From NCBI GenBank assembly GCA_035264765.1, contig DATFPQ010000105.1, positions 1 to 40,172 on the forward strand: a stretch of 40,172 nucleotides of DNA, given 5' to 3'. The notes beneath the pieces are model-generated. The model was not told the DNA's origin. It saw only the letters and a program-made list of their open reading frames with translations, and did not search any database. The position numbers were made by a program, and so were the translations under genes. Numbering within the stretch: the first letter of the stretch is position 1; each line of letters starts with the position of its first letter. The stretch is from DATFPQ01 sp035264765. GTDB lineage: Bacteria > Actinomycetota > Actinomycetes > Actinomycetales > Angustibacteraceae. Shown one piece after another: positions 6,970 through 19,269 of this stretch.

Positions 6970-8661
6970 GTGGACGAGGAGCTCCATCGGGCCACCGCTG
7001 GTCCGGCGCACGCGGTCGGCGACGAGCCGGCCGGGCGGGTACTCGCCCGGCGGGTCCCGTGGCTGCGTCTGGAGCAGGTGCTGCCGGCGGCCGCCTACGC
7101 CGCCCAGGCGGTGCTGGCCGCCGGCAGCGGCGCGGCCGCGCACGGGGCGGTCCTGCGCCACCTCGTTCCCGCCCTCGGCGTGGCGTGGGGGGTGCTGTGG
7201 TGGTCCGACCGGGAGCTCAGGGCCGTGGACATCTGGCGGTCCTCGCTGCTCGCCGAGCACGCCGTCCGGCCGCCTCCTCCGGGCAGACCTCCCGACCTCG
7301 TGGAGGCGGTCACCTGGTCCACGACTGAACCGGACGGCCGGCTGTGGCAGTCGGGACTGCATACCCGGCTCGTCGTACCCCTGCGGTCGGCCGGCGCCGC
7401 CGTCGGCGCCCTGGAGCTGCTGGGCCCCGTTGCCTGTCCCAGGCCCGGCCGCGTCCGCACCGGGACGGTCCCGCCCGGCCGCCTCGACGTCCTCGGCGAC
7501 CTGCTGGGGGCTGCCCTGGTCAGGGCGCAGGAGCTGGACGAAGCGCGGGAAGAGGCCACCCTGCTCGCCGCGGAGCTCGAGGTCGTTCCGGCGGCGACGG
7601 TCGTGGTCTCCCCGGAGCGGAAGCTCCTCAGCGTCAACGAGCGCTTCCTGGCCATGTTCGCTGTCCCCCGCAGCCAGGCGCAGGCCGGCGGGGCGACCTC
7701 CCAGACCCTGGCCCAGATCTACGCACTGGCGGTCAACGAGATGCCAGGACTGCTTCAGCTCCTCGACCTGGCACACGCCCCCGGCACCGGCGACATCCAC
7801 CGGACGATTACGCAGCGCAGCGGAAGGGTGCTGGACGTCCGCGGTGCGCCCGTGGTCGACCGCAACGGCGTCTATCGCGGTCGGGCCTGGTTCGTGCGCG
7901 ACGAGACGGCCCGGCACCGTGCCGAGCAGGCAGTCCGGATGCTCGCGGACACGCTGGTGGCCTCCCTGCTGCCGCCGCACCTGCCGGACGTCCCCGGGGC
8001 CCGGCTGGCGAGCCGCTGGCAGGCCAGCGAAGTGGAGGCGGAGATCGGTGGGGACTTCTACGACGTCTTCTCCACCGGCGCGGACCGGTGGGCGATCTCC
8101 TTCGGCGACGTCTGCGGCTCGGGGCCGGAGGCAGCCGTCGTCACGGCGCTGACCCGGCACACCGTGCGGGCCGTCGCGGTCCGCCGAGACCCGCCGTCCG
8201 CCGTGCTGGCCGCGCTCAACCGGGCCCTGCTGTCTCAGCAGGAGGAGGCGCAACGGTTCCTCACGGCCCTGCAGCTCGATCTGTACCACCGACTCGAGGG
8301 CGGGTTCACGGTGACCGTGGCCTGCGGAGGCCACCCGCCGCCGTTCGTCCGGCGCGCGGACGGCAGGGTCGAGCGGCTGGGGCAGCCCGGAACGCTGCTC
8401 GGCGTGGTGGACGAGCCCGACCTCACCGACGTCGACGACGACCTCGAGGTCGGTGACGTGCTGGTGCTCGTGACCGACGGCGTGCTGGAGGCGCGAGACA
8501 AGCACGGGCAGGAGCTCGGGGACGAGGGGCTCACCCGCCTGTTGGCGGAAACCCCTGGTGATGCCGAGCAGCTGGCCGGCGCCGTCGCCGACCTGGCCGC
8601 CGAACGGCGCGTCGGCAACAAGCGCGACGACTTCGCCGTCCTTGCCCTCGCGGCGGTGTGA
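6970..8661 (+). CDS. PP2C-type serine phosphatase (SpoIIE domain) with GAF- and PAS-like sensor region
   Basis: A 563-residue cytoplasmic signalling protein. Roughly residues 50-180 resemble a GAF domain (WWSDRELRAVDIW, LVVPLRSAGAAVGALEL). Residues ~195-305 resemble a PAS fold (VVVSPERKLLSVNERFLAMF, VVDRNGVYRGRAWFVRDETARHRAEQ), and ~310-563 is the SpoIIE/RsbU PP2C domain with metal-binding motifs EIGGDFYDVF, SFGDVCGSG, ACGGHPPP and KRDDFAVLAL. Such proteins dephosphorylate anti-anti-sigma factors in partner-switching stress pathways. No anti-sigma or STAS gene is beside it. GTG 6970 is chosen because gaggggtgag lies just upstream; an in-frame GTG at 6961 is less well placed. It is divergent from the ketosynthase. 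Confidence 0.88.
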   Translation: MDEELHRATAGPAHAVGDEPAGRVLARRVPWLRLEQVLPAAAYAAQAVLAAGSGAAAHGAVLRHLVPALGVAWGVLWWSDRELRAVDIWRSSLLAEHAVRPPPPGRPPDLVEAVTWSTTEPDGRLWQSGLHTRLVVPLRSAGAAVGALELLGPVACPRPGRVRTGTVPPGRLDVLGDLLGAALVRAQELDEAREEATLLAAELEVVPAATVVVSPERKLLSVNERFLAMFAVPRSQAQAGGATSQTLAQIYALAVNEMPGLLQLLDLAHAPGTGDIHRTITQRSGRVLDVRGAPVVDRNGVYRGRAWFVRDETARHRAEQAVRMLADTLVASLLPPHLPDVPGARLASRWQASEVEAEIGGDFYDVFSTGADRWAISFGDVCGSGPEAAVVTALTRHTVRAVAVRRDPPSAVLAALNRALLSQQEEAQRFLTALQLDLYHRLEGGFTVTVACGGHPPPFVRRADGRVERLGQPGTLLGVVDEPDLTDVDDDLEVGDVLVLVTDGVLEARDKHGQELGDEGLTRLLAETPGDAEQLAGAVADLAAERRVGNKRDDFAVLALAAV

Positions 8662-8720
8662 CCACGTCCGGACGCCGTCGTGGCAGTCGGGGACACATCA
8701 AGCCGGACGGCGGCGCGCGG

Positions 8721-10624
<1,904 letters not shown>

Positions 10625-10628
<4 letters not shown>

Positions 10629-13600
10629 GCCGGACTCCCGTCCAGCAGCGTCGACAGCTGCACCACCAGCGAGGCCGGGGGCTGCCACCCCAGCACGCCG
10701 CACGGCGTGCCGTCGAGGACGGGCGTGTCCGGCCCGCACATCCCGCGCAGGAACAGGTACAGGCCGCCGCCGAGGTGGCGGGAGGGGTCGTAGCGGGGCT
10801 GGCGCCACCGCAGGAACCGGTGCAGCGCCGCGAGGTACAGCAACAGCTGCAAGGGGTAGTGGGCGTGCATCATCGCCTCGACCATCGCCTCTGGCCGGTA
10901 GTGCCAGGCGGTCAGCGGCTCATCCCCGGTTGCGAGCCGGTTCGTCTTGTAGTCCACCACGACGTACCGCGGCTCCCCGTCGTCGTCGGGCACCCGCAGC
11001 ACGGCGTCGATGCTGCCCGTCAGGTAGCCGCGCAGCCGCGCGTCACCGATGCCGGCCGCGACCAACCGGTCCGGGTAGGGCGCGAACGGGTCGTCCGCCG
11101 GCAGGTGCCGGCGCAGCAGCCCGGCGACGTCCTCGAGCGTCGACCCGCGACCGGACGACGCATCGCCGCCGGCCAGGGGCAGCTCGAACTCCAGCTCGGC
11201 CAGCCGGTCGCGCGCGGCGATGTCGCGCAGGGCCCGCCCACCGGCGAGCGGACCGAGCGGCGTGGCGAGAACCGGAGCCAGTGCGGACGCCAGCTCGCCG
11301 GCGTCCACGCCGCGGACGCGAGCCGTCCCCGCCTCCTGGCACCGGCGGAGCAGCTCGGCACCGAGGTCGTCGGCGGCTGCGTCGACGCGCTCGAGGACGC
11401 CATGGACCAGGGTGCCGAAGGCGGTACCGCCGGGGAGGTCGGCCAGCGGCGAGACCACCTGGCGCTCCGGGCGGACGGCGTCCGCCGGGTCCGGCCCCAG
11501 GTCGACCGCGGGAAGCACCGCCTCGTCCGTGACGCCCGTCGTCTCGGGCTCGCTCCCCACGCCGTCCGGCTGCTCGTGCGCCGCTGCGGTCAGACCCGAG
11601 TACGACGTGCGGCGCCAGCCGAGGTCGAGCCGCCTCCGCAGCGCCCCCACGGACAGGCCGGCGCGGTCGACGGCGGGCGGTGACCACCGGGCCGGGGCGG
11701 GCCCCGAGGTCACCGCCTCGACTGCGACGCTGCCACCGGACCGCGCGGCCAGGTTCGCCAGGGCCGCGGCGGCCTTGTCGTCCGCGGCCTGCGCCACCTT
11801 CGGCGGCGGCTGCTCGCCCCGCGCGTGGCCGCCGAAGAGCAGCCTGCTGAGCGGCCCGCCACTGGAGTTCGACGACGGCGCCCACCACGTGACCACCTGC
11901 GATCGCGCGCGGGTCAGCGCGACGTAGAGCAGACGCAGGTCCTCCCCGCGCTCCTCCGCGAAGTGCCGCTGGCGGGCCGCGTCGTAGTGCACATCCTGCG
12001 TGCCGCCGACGTGCAGCAGCCGGCGCCCCATCGCGTCGTGGAACTTCAGGATCGCCGGCGACTTGCCCTCGAACCGGTCCCACGCGAAGGGGACGTAGAC
12101 GACCGGGAACTCGAGCCCCTTGCTGGCATGGATCGTCACCACCTGGACGGCCGCGGCGTCGGTCTCCAGCCGGCGACTGCGCTCCTCGGCGTAGTCCTCG
12201 GACGCCTCGGCCACCCGGCGACGCAGCCAGTCGGTCAGCGCGGCCACGCCCAGCCGCTCCTGCACGGCCGCCAGGTGCAGCGACTGGCCCACGTGCCGCA
12301 GGTCGGTCAGCACCCGCTCGCCCGTGGTCGTACGCATCAGCCGCTCGGCAAGCCCGTCGGCACTCGCCGTCTCCAGCAGCGCTGCCACGCCGCGCTCGGT
12401 CAGCACGTGCGCCCAGGCCCGGACCCGGTCGGACAGGTCGTCGCGCTGCGCGGACGTCGCACCAGCCAGGCGGGCGGCGTCCCATCCCAGGAACGGCGTC
12501 AGGGCGACCGCCGCCGTGCGGCCTGCGTGCCCGGGTTGCTCCAGGGCGGTGAGCAGGGTGAGCCAGTCGCGGGCCGCTGGGGTGCCGAAGACGCTGGACA
12601 GCCCGGAGACGACGGCTGGGACCCCCGCCTCGACGAGCGCCTCCCGGACGGTGGTGGCGTCGGCGTTGCGGCGGGTCAGGACGGCGACGTCCCCCGGCTG
12701 CAGTGCCCGCCACTCGCCGCCGTCGAGCAGCCGCGTCTGACTCAGCTGGCGGACGACGTCCGCGGCGACGTCGGTCGCCACCAGCCGACGGACGGCGTCC
12801 ACGCGCGGGCTCCTGGCGCCCTTCAGCCCCACGGCCGCGCGGTGCACGTGCCGCAGCCGCACCGGCGGCCCGCCATCCAGCCGTCGTCCGGTGTGCTGGG
12901 CCTCGACCGGCCGGACGACGATCGCCTCCTCCCCCAGGGCGGCGCCGCCCAGGAGATGCTCCAGCCCGTGCAGCAGCGGCTGGTCGCTGCGCCAGCTGCG
13001 GCCCAGCGTGGCGCCGGCGTCCGCGACGTCGCGGGCGGCGAGATAGGTGACGACGTCGCCGCCGCGGAAGGCGTAGATGGCCTGCTTGGGGTCGCCGATG
13101 AGCACGAGGGTGCGGTGACCGTGGAAGGCGGTGTGCAGGATCTGCCACTGCACCGGGTCGGTGTCCTGGAACTCGTCCACGAGGACGACTCGGTAGCGCG
13201 CGCGGACACGCTCGGCGGCGGCCGGCCCGTGCTCCTTGTCGGTGAGCGCGTCGCGCAGCAGGACCAGCAGGTCGTCGTAGTCGAGCAGTCGCCGCACCCG
13301 CTTGCGGTGCTGGACCTCCGCGACGACGTCGCGGGCGAAGGCGTACCGGTGACCGGGGAGCGAGTCGGGCGGCGCACCGGCGGGCTCCAGGCCGGCCTGG
13401 TGGTCGCTCACCGCGGCGCGGGCAACCTGCCGTGCGTCGCTGACCGAGAGCTCGGGACTGGCGGTGGACGCGTACCGCTGCAGGTAGAGGTCGTCGACCA
13501 CCTCGTCGACGAGATCGGCGATGTCGGGCACCAGAACGGCGTCGGCGTCGACGTCACCGGCCAGGCCGAGCGACCCAAGCATCTGCTGGCAGAAGCCGTG

Positions 13601-14005
13601 CGTGGTGGCGATCGTCGCCGCATCGAACTGCGACAGCGCGCGGGTCAGCCGCCGTCTCCGGGCCTCCACCTCGTCGTCGTCCGCCGCGGCGAGGTGCCGC
13701 ACCAGCGCGTCGTCGGACCGGCGCGCCTGCGGATGGCGCAGCGCCCGCTCCGCCGTGACCAGACGCTCTCGCACCCGGTCGCGCAGCTCGGACGTCGCGG
13801 CCCGACCGAAGGTCACCAGGAGCAGCTCGGACAGCTCGGCGACCCCCTCGGCGACGTACCGGGTGGTCAGCGCCGCGATGGTGAAGGTCTTGCCGGTCCC
13901 GGCGCTCGCCTCCAGGACCGTGGTGCCCCGCGGTAGGTCGCCGCAAACGTTGAAGACCGCCGGAGCCGTGGCCGGCCGCGGCCCCGTGGAGACCGGCGTG
14001 CTCAT
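10625..14005 (-). CDS. recB: exodeoxyribonuclease V beta subunit, RecB
   Basis: RecB is the 3'-5' SF1A helicase and nuclease of RecBCD, processing double-strand breaks for RecA loading. The 1126-residue protein has Walker A SAGTGKT at 34-40, helicase motif II VDEFQDTD at 276-283, IGDPKQAIYAFRGGD, and RLLYVALTRAR. The C-terminal nuclease domain is intact: His in GTLVHGVLE, Asp in GSIDAVLR and the VVDYKTN catalytic Asp-x-Lys. The length fits actinobacterial RecB. The ATG at 14005 overlaps the TGA of an 18-codon ORF (ATGA), which itself overlaps the recC stop. The RBS before ATG is poor (ggggacc), so coupling may matter. Confidence 0.96.
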
Positions 14006-14058
14006 GCGGGGTCCCCGGGGCGTCGTAAGCGCAGCGAGCGACGTCCTGGGGTCTTCAT
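14002..14058 (-). CDS. 18-codon bridging ORF between recC and recB
   Basis: A very short ORF, M-K-T-P-G-R-R-S-L-R-L-R-R-P-G-D-P-A. Its ATG overlaps the recC stop as ATGA (14055-14058) and its TGA overlaps the recB start as ATGA (14002-14005). It fills the whole 49-bp gap between the two genes. Unlike its neighbours, it does not prefer G/C at third positions, and it contains a TTA leucine codon (14026-14028), which is rare in such genomes. I infer a translational bridge that carries ribosomes from recC to recB; a functional peptide is less likely. The perfect double overlap could also be chance. Confidence 0.4.
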   Translation of the reverse strand: MKTPGRRSLRLRRPGDPA

Positions 14059-17000
14059 GCTGTCTCCGTTTCCTCGTGGTCGAGCAGCGGGTCCCAGACC
14101 CGGCGCGCCAGGACGCCCAGTCGGCTGCCGTCCTGAGGCCACCACGCCTGCTCCGCCGGCTCGGGGCTGCCGAGCAGCGTCACCAGCGCGGCGTCGGGTC
14201 CCCAGCAGCGGACGTGGTGCTCGTCCGGCCGCTCGAAGCCCTTCTCCCACTCCAGCCGTGCGCTCTCCAGCGCCTGCTCTTCGGTGTTGCCGGCATGCCG
14301 GGCCCGGGCGTACGCGCAGGCCGTGGCGACCGGCATCGGCAGCGGCTCGCGCAGCGCGCTCTCGCGCAGCCGGACCAGCTCGTCCAGCCGCTCGCCGGCC
14401 CAGGCCGCGCTGGGTGTGCGCAGCCGCGCCACCGTGGCCAGCGGCCGGGTGCCCGGCGAGCGCCCGACGGTGACCGCACCCCAGTCGCGGCTCGGATCCG
14501 AGGTGACGAGCGCGAGGAGCTGGACCCACGCCCGCAGCCGGTGCTTGGGGCCGAGCCGGGAGTAGGTGGTCCGGACCACCACGTCGCCGTGCACGCCGGG
14601 AACGGTCCCGGTGAGCACGGCTCCGGACGCCAGCCGCGCCGTGACGTCGACGGCCGTCGCGGGTCCTCCGGTGTAGCGTCGGGCGGCCTCGGCGATCGGC
14701 ACGACCTGCTGCTCCAGCTCGGTCAGCTTCGCCCGGCCGAGCTCCTTGGGCGGCACCTCGCCGCGCCTCCACTCGGCCGCGACGGCCCGGTTCCGCTCCA
14801 CCCCGGCCAGGCAGGCGGCGAGCAGCCGGTCGCCGACCTGCCACGACGCGAGCGGCGGCAGCTGCAGCGGCAGCCGGTCCTCGACCTCGTCGCTGTCGCC
14901 GGCCAGCGAGACCTGCAGGCGCCGGCGCAGGAACCACTTGACCGGGTGCTCCAGCATCGTGACCAGGTCGTCGAGGTCGATCTCGCCTTCCCACGGCTCG
15001 GGCGGCAGCGGCTCGGGGAGGAACGGCACGGTTCCCGTGCGCCCGTCCCGGCCGGCCAGCGCCGCTCGGTGCGCGACCGCGTCGAAGCTGAACGGCCCGG
15101 GCCGGCGCAGTGCCCCGTCGGTGAAGTTCCGCTCGTCGACGGACTGCAGCGGGTGGCGGACGACGACGTGCTCGCGGATGCTCCGGCCGTCGGACGTCGT
15201 GCCCGTCCGGTCCAACGCGTCGAGCAGCTCGCCGACCGGCACGGCCGGTGGGCGCTGGGCACCGGTCCTTTCGTCGGCGCCGGAGTAGAGCAGCACCAGG
15301 TGCTCGACCGCCGACGTCACCGCGTCGAGGAAGAGCTGACGGTCCTCGCTGCGACGGTCGCGCTCCCCCAGGCACGGGTCGCGCAGCAGGACGTCGTCAC
15401 CGTTCGGGACGCTGCCGCGCGGGAAGGCGCCGTCGTCCAGGCCGAGCAGGCAGACGACCCGGTGCGGCACCGCGCGCATCGGCTCCAGCGAGCACACGGT
15501 CAGCGCGCCGGTGCGGAACCCGGCCCGCGTCGGTCGGCCCTGCAGGGAACCGGCCAGCAGCGCACGGACGTCCGGCAGCCGCAGCGGCAGGTCATCGTGC
15601 GCGCGGCCGGACCGGCGGGCCTCGGCCAGGACGTGCCGGGCCTGCACCGACTGCCAGGCGTCGGCCGGACTGGTGTCGGCGAGCAGGTCGAGGGCCCGGT
15701 CGAGGCGGTCCAGCCAGGTGCCGAGGGGGTGGGTGCCGTCGAGGCTGGCCAGGACGTCGGCCAGCCGGTCGACCAGCTCGGCCAGCCGCCCGGCGAGCTC
15801 GATATCGGTGCTGTCGACGTCGTCGAGGGGCAGCGCGGTGCCGACGTAGCGGTGGTCTTCCTCCGCCATGGCGGCGCCGAGCAGCACCCGGTCGAGGGCG
15901 GTGTCCCAGGTGCCCTGAGGCAGCTCCGGCAGGCCGAAGCGCGCCCGGCGGCCCAGGTCCTCGCCCCAGTGCACACCACCGGCGACCGCCCACTCGCGGA
16001 CCCGGTCGAGGTCGTCGTCGTCGAACCGGAACCGGCGGCGGACCGGCTCGGCGGCGGCCAGGTCGAGCACCTCGGACGCGGTGACGCGTCCGTCGGCCAG
16101 CTCGAGCACTGTGCTGAGCAGCGACAGCAGCGGGTTGGTCTGTCGCAGCGAGCGGTCGGCCAGGCGGACGCGCAGGGTCTGCCCCGGGTGCACGACGTCG
16201 GAGCCGGCTGCGTCGGCGAGGCCGAAGGTGGCCGCCACCAGCGGCGCCACCGCCTCGATGTCGGGGCACATCACCAGCACGTCGCGCGGCTCCAGCGTCG
16301 GGTCGTCGGCGAACAGCCCCACGAGCACCTCCCGGAGCACCTCGACCTGGCGGGACCGGCCGTGGCAGCCGTGCACCTGGACGCTGCGGTCGTCCGGGTC
16401 GAGCCGGTGCGGCATGGCGTCCGGCCGGTCCTCGCGCAGCCGTTGCTGCAGGGCGCCGAGCAGGGTCTGGGCCGGCGGGGGAGCGGGATGGTGCAGGCCC
16501 TGCGCGCCGTCCAGCGTCGCGAGCCGCAGCTGCAGCTCGGTGGCGTCGCGCGCCATGGAGGCGAGCAGCGGGTGCGCGGCCGCGCTGGCGTGGTGGCGTC
16601 GGCGCGTGGACGTCGGTGCCGCGTCGGACGTCGCCGCCGACGTCCGCGCCCACAGCGCCGGCGAGGGGTGCAGCAGCCACAGATGGACGTCGCGGTGCCG
16701 GCTGAGGGCGTGCAGCACCCGCAGCTGGTCCTCGGGCAGCCGGGTCGGGCCGAACACGGACAGCCGGGCCGGCAGGTCCACCCGGTCCGGCTCGGCGACG
16801 AGCAGCCGCAGCGCGTCCTCGAGGCGCTCCGCCGGGCTCGGCACGTCGAGCCGGTCGCGCAGCCGGCGCCAGAGCTGTGGCTGCCACGCCAGGTCTGGCG
16901 GCAGCGTGCGTCCGGCGCCGTCCTCGTCGCGACCCGCCGCCCAGTCGCGGAGCAGCTGCGGTCGCTGCGCGCCGTAGGAGCCGAACAGCCTGGCCAGCCG

Positions 17001-17420
17001 CCGGGCTACGCCCAGCCGCCGGCCATGGCGGACCTCGTCGTCCGTGTCGACCCCGAGGTGACGGCCGACCGCGGAGCACCAGGTCTCGCCGGCGCAGGAG
17101 TCGACGACCTCCAGGAGCGGCCAGGGCAGCCGCTCGACCTGCCAGGGGTCGTCGTCCGGGTCGAGGTCGAGCACGGCCGACAGCAGGTCGGACACCAGCC
17201 GGGACGGGGAACCGAACCGAACGTTGGCGCAGACGCCGGCTTCGCCGTCCACGCCCGCCCCGAGGTGGTGCGAGAGCCGCTGCGCCAGCCACCGCTCGAC
17301 GCCCCGGGTAGGGACGGCGACGACGTCCTCGGCGAACGGGTCGTCCGGCGGCGTCGCGAGCATCGAGGCAAGCGGCAGGACCAGCGCGTCCGCGCGCTCC
17401 GAACGGTGCAGGTTCAGCAC
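14055..17420 (-). CDS. recC: exodeoxyribonuclease V gamma subunit, RecC
   Basis: RecC is the non-catalytic scaffold of RecBCD that splits the duplex and, in model organisms, reads Chi. The 1121-residue protein begins LNLHRSERADALVLPLASML and carries the family's VPTRGVERWLAQRL block near residue 45. Its N-terminal half is an inactivated SF1 helicase fold, and the central FGPTRLPEDQLRVLHAL and LEPMRAVPHRVVCLLGLDDGAFPR motifs are RecC hallmarks. GTG 17420 is chosen for its strong RBS (agggagggg, five bases upstream) and because homologues begin here. It is the first gene of recC-recB-recD; no separate promoter is obvious in the ~170 bp before the divergent acidic protein. Confidence 0.93.
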   Translation of the reverse strand: MLNLHRSERADALVLPLASMLATPPDDPFAEDVVAVPTRGVERWLAQRLSHHLGAGVDGEAGVCANVRFGSPSRLVSDLLSAVLDLDPDDDPWQVERLPWPLLEVVDSCAGETWCSAVGRHLGVDTDDEVRHGRRLGVARRLARLFGSYGAQRPQLLRDWAAGRDEDGAGRTLPPDLAWQPQLWRRLRDRLDVPSPAERLEDALRLLVAEPDRVDLPARLSVFGPTRLPEDQLRVLHALSRHRDVHLWLLHPSPALWARTSAATSDAAPTSTRRRHHASAAAHPLLASMARDATELQLRLATLDGAQGLHHPAPPPAQTLLGALQQRLREDRPDAMPHRLDPDDRSVQVHGCHGRSRQVEVLREVLVGLFADDPTLEPRDVLVMCPDIEAVAPLVAATFGLADAAGSDVVHPGQTLRVRLADRSLRQTNPLLSLLSTVLELADGRVTASEVLDLAAAEPVRRRFRFDDDDLDRVREWAVAGGVHWGEDLGRRARFGLPELPQGTWDTALDRVLLGAAMAEEDHRYVGTALPLDDVDSTDIELAGRLAELVDRLADVLASLDGTHPLGTWLDRLDRALDLLADTSPADAWQSVQARHVLAEARRSGRAHDDLPLRLPDVRALLAGSLQGRPTRAGFRTGALTVCSLEPMRAVPHRVVCLLGLDDGAFPRGSVPNGDDVLLRDPCLGERDRRSEDRQLFLDAVTSAVEHLVLLYSGADERTGAQRPPAVPVGELLDALDRTGTTSDGRSIREHVVVRHPLQSVDERNFTDGALRRPGPFSFDAVAHRAALAGRDGRTGTVPFLPEPLPPEPWEGEIDLDDLVTMLEHPVKWFLRRRLQVSLAGDSDEVEDRLPLQLPPLASWQVGDRLLAACLAGVERNRAVAAEWRRGEVPPKELGRAKLTELEQQVVPIAEAARRYTGGPATAVDVTARLASGAVLTGTVPGVHGDVVVRTTYSRLGPKHRLRAWVQLLALVTSDPSRDWGAVTVGRSPGTRPLATVARLRTPSAAWAGERLDELVRLRESALREPLPMPVATACAYARARHAGNTEEQALESARLEWEKGFERPDEHHVRCWGPDAALVTLLGSPEPAEQAWWPQDGSRLGVLARRVWDPLLDHEETETA

Positions 17421-17590
17421 GCCGTCCCCTCCCTGTCGTGTCGCTCGCGACCCTATGCGGTGCCACCGACAGGCCGGCGGGAACCCACAGCCCTGCTTCG
17501 GCCGGGACGACCGCACCGCGACCCGGACCGCGCTCGCGCCTCGGGTGGCCCGCCGGGTGGAAAGGCCGCCCGCCCGGTAGAAAGGGGAAC

Positions 17591-18016
17591 ATGAACGAGG
17601 ATCCAGACGCCGGCAAGGCCACCGACGAGGGCAGCAACCCGGGCACGCGGGACGCGGAGCCGGGGGACGCGAGCGACGTCCTCCACCGCACCGACGAGGA
17701 GGACCACGACACGGAGGCCGAGAAGCAGGCCACGACAGCCAGCAGCGTCGAGAGCCGAACCAAGGGCTGGGGCGGCAACCCGGACGCCCCCACGCTGTCG
17801 GACGAGCAGGTCGCCCGGCTCCAGGAGCACGAGGAGCCGGTGGCGGCCGCCAACTTTGGCGCCGAGCTGACCGGGGACCTCGGCAACGCGGAGGTCGCGG
17901 ACGAGACGACGAACGCTCCAGAGACGGTCGAGCCGGACACCAGCCTCGGTCACGAGGGTGGGCGTCGCTACCAGGACTACGCCGGCGGGCCGGAGGGCGC
18001 CGAGGGCTCGGCCTGA
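17591..18016 (+). CDS. acidic, probably disordered protein of unknown function
   Basis: A 141-residue, Asp/Glu-rich protein (MNEDPDAGKATDEGSNPGTR...) with no hydrophobic core or domain I recognise. Conserved-looking islands are TKGWGGNPDAPTLSDEQVARLQEHEEPV and the C-terminal GHEGGRRYQDYAGGPEGAE. The ATG at 17591 follows a clear RBS (aaaggggaac). It is divergent from recC and its last 40 bp overlap the end of the convergent phosphatase gene. Such hydrophilic proteins in actinobacteria are sometimes stress-induced, but nothing here proves that. Confidence 0.7.
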   Translation: MNEDPDAGKATDEGSNPGTRDAEPGDASDVLHRTDEEDHDTEAEKQATTASSVESRTKGWGGNPDAPTLSDEQVARLQEHEEPVAAANFGAELTGDLGNAEVADETTNAPETVEPDTSLGHEGGRRYQDYAGGPEGAEGSA

Positions 18017-19266
18017 TCCCCGGCCTCCCCTATGGCGGGGAGCACCTGGATCGCCAGCAGCGCGATGTCGTCCGTCGCGCCGGGTCCGAAGGCGGCGAGC
18101 AGCGCCTCCAGCAGCTCGTCCGGGTTGGCCTCGGCCCCCTCCACCGTGCGGCGCAGCTCCTGGAGCCTGGCGTCCAGGGACGCCGCCGGCAGCTCGACCA
18201 GGCCGTCGGTGTAGAGCAGCACCGTGTCCCCGGGCAGCAGGTCGCAGAGGTGGTCGACCCTCGGGGTCGCGGGCTCCACGCCGAGCATGAGGTCCGGGTC
18301 GGTCTCCACGAGCTCGGCCCGGCCGGCCCGCACGTGGATGGGGGGCAGATGCCCCGCGCTCGTCCAGGTGAGCCGCCAGGTGCAGCTGCCGGTCCGCACG
18401 AGCTGACCCATCAGGCAGGTGGCCGTCGCCTCCAGGCCGAGCCTTGCCGCCGTGCGGTCAAGCCGGGTGACCACCGCGGACGGCGGCTCGTCGTGGTCGA
18501 CGGCATGGGCGCGCAACAGGTTGCGCAGGTCCGACATGCGGACAGCCGCCGAGACGTCGTGACCGCTGGCATCACCGACGACGACGGCGAGCCCGGACGG
18601 CGTGTCGAAGGCGTCGTACCAGTCGCCTCCGACGGTCAGGCCACGGGCCGCGGGCTGGTAGCGGGCCGCGAGCCGCAGCCCCCCGACCGCCGGCAGGGCG
18701 GGGAGCAGGCTGGTCTGCAGCGCGGTCGCGAGGGCGCGCTGGCCGGCCAGCAGCCGGGTCGCGTCCAGCGCGATCCCCAGGTGTACGGCCACGTCGGCGA
18801 GCTCGGAGACCTCCGGGTCGGAGAATCCTGACGCGCTGCCGAGGGTCAGGACGCCCACCACGCTGTCGCGCGCCACGAGCCCGACGAGCAGCAGGTCCGT
18901 CGCCCCCAGTGACAACGCCGCGGAGGCCTGCAGCGCCACGCGCGGCTCCTCGTCACGGGTCATCGCGTGCAGGTCGTGCTCCCTGAGCCGCAAGAGCCGC
19001 TGCGGAGCGCCGACCAGCGCCGGCAGGATCCCCACCGCGGCAGCGGCCGATCGCCGCGCAGACACCCGGCCCAGCCCCCCGGGCAGGGCCAGCGGGCCGG
19101 ACCGGCCGTAGGCGGCGACCCGGACGACGAGGTCGGGCTCGTCGAGGCGGTCGGCGATCACCCAGTCGGCCCAGCCGGTGAGCAGCTGCGCGACGCGGTC
19201 GAGGAGCTGCTCGGAGTCGTGCGCGCCGGCCGTCGCGCGCACGACCTGGCCCAGCAGGTCACGCAC
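17977..19266 (-). CDS. GAF domain-containing PP2C (SpoIIE) serine phosphatase
   Basis: A 429-residue signalling phosphatase. The N-terminal ~180 residues form a GAF-like sensor (LLVGLVARDSVVGVLTLGS, FSDPEVSELADVAVHLGIALD), followed by a SpoIIE/PP2C domain with TVGGDWYDAF, VVGDASGHDVSAA, TSAGHLPPI and TDDIALLAIQ. Its expected role is to dephosphorylate an anti-anti-sigma factor. It is a paralogue in architecture of the phosphatase at 6970-8661 but lacks that protein's PAS-like segment. The GTG start lies three bases after the dienelactone hydrolase stop, so the two genes form an operon. Its 3' end overlaps the convergent acidic protein gene by 40 bp. Confidence 0.9.
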   Translation of the reverse strand: MRDLLGQVVRATAGAHDSEQLLDRVAQLLTGWADWVIADRLDEPDLVVRVAAYGRSGPLALPGGLGRVSARRSAAAAVGILPALVGAPQRLLRLREHDLHAMTRDEEPRVALQASAALSLGATDLLLVGLVARDSVVGVLTLGSASGFSDPEVSELADVAVHLGIALDATRLLAGQRALATALQTSLLPALPAVGGLRLAARYQPAARGLTVGGDWYDAFDTPSGLAVVVGDASGHDVSAAVRMSDLRNLLRAHAVDHDEPPSAVVTRLDRTAARLGLEATATCLMGQLVRTGSCTWRLTWTSAGHLPPIHVRAGRAELVETDPDLMLGVEPATPRVDHLCDLLPGDTVLLYTDGLVELPAASLDARLQELRRTVEGAEANPDELLEALLAAFGPGATDDIALLAIQVLPAIGEAGDQAEPSAPSGPPA

Positions 19267-19269
19267 GCG

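Noticed and set aside
13521..17594. Very long plus-strand open frame opposite recC
   Set aside because: It is an artefact of G/C-rich codons in recC read on the other strand; recC has clear family motifs and the plus-strand frame has none.
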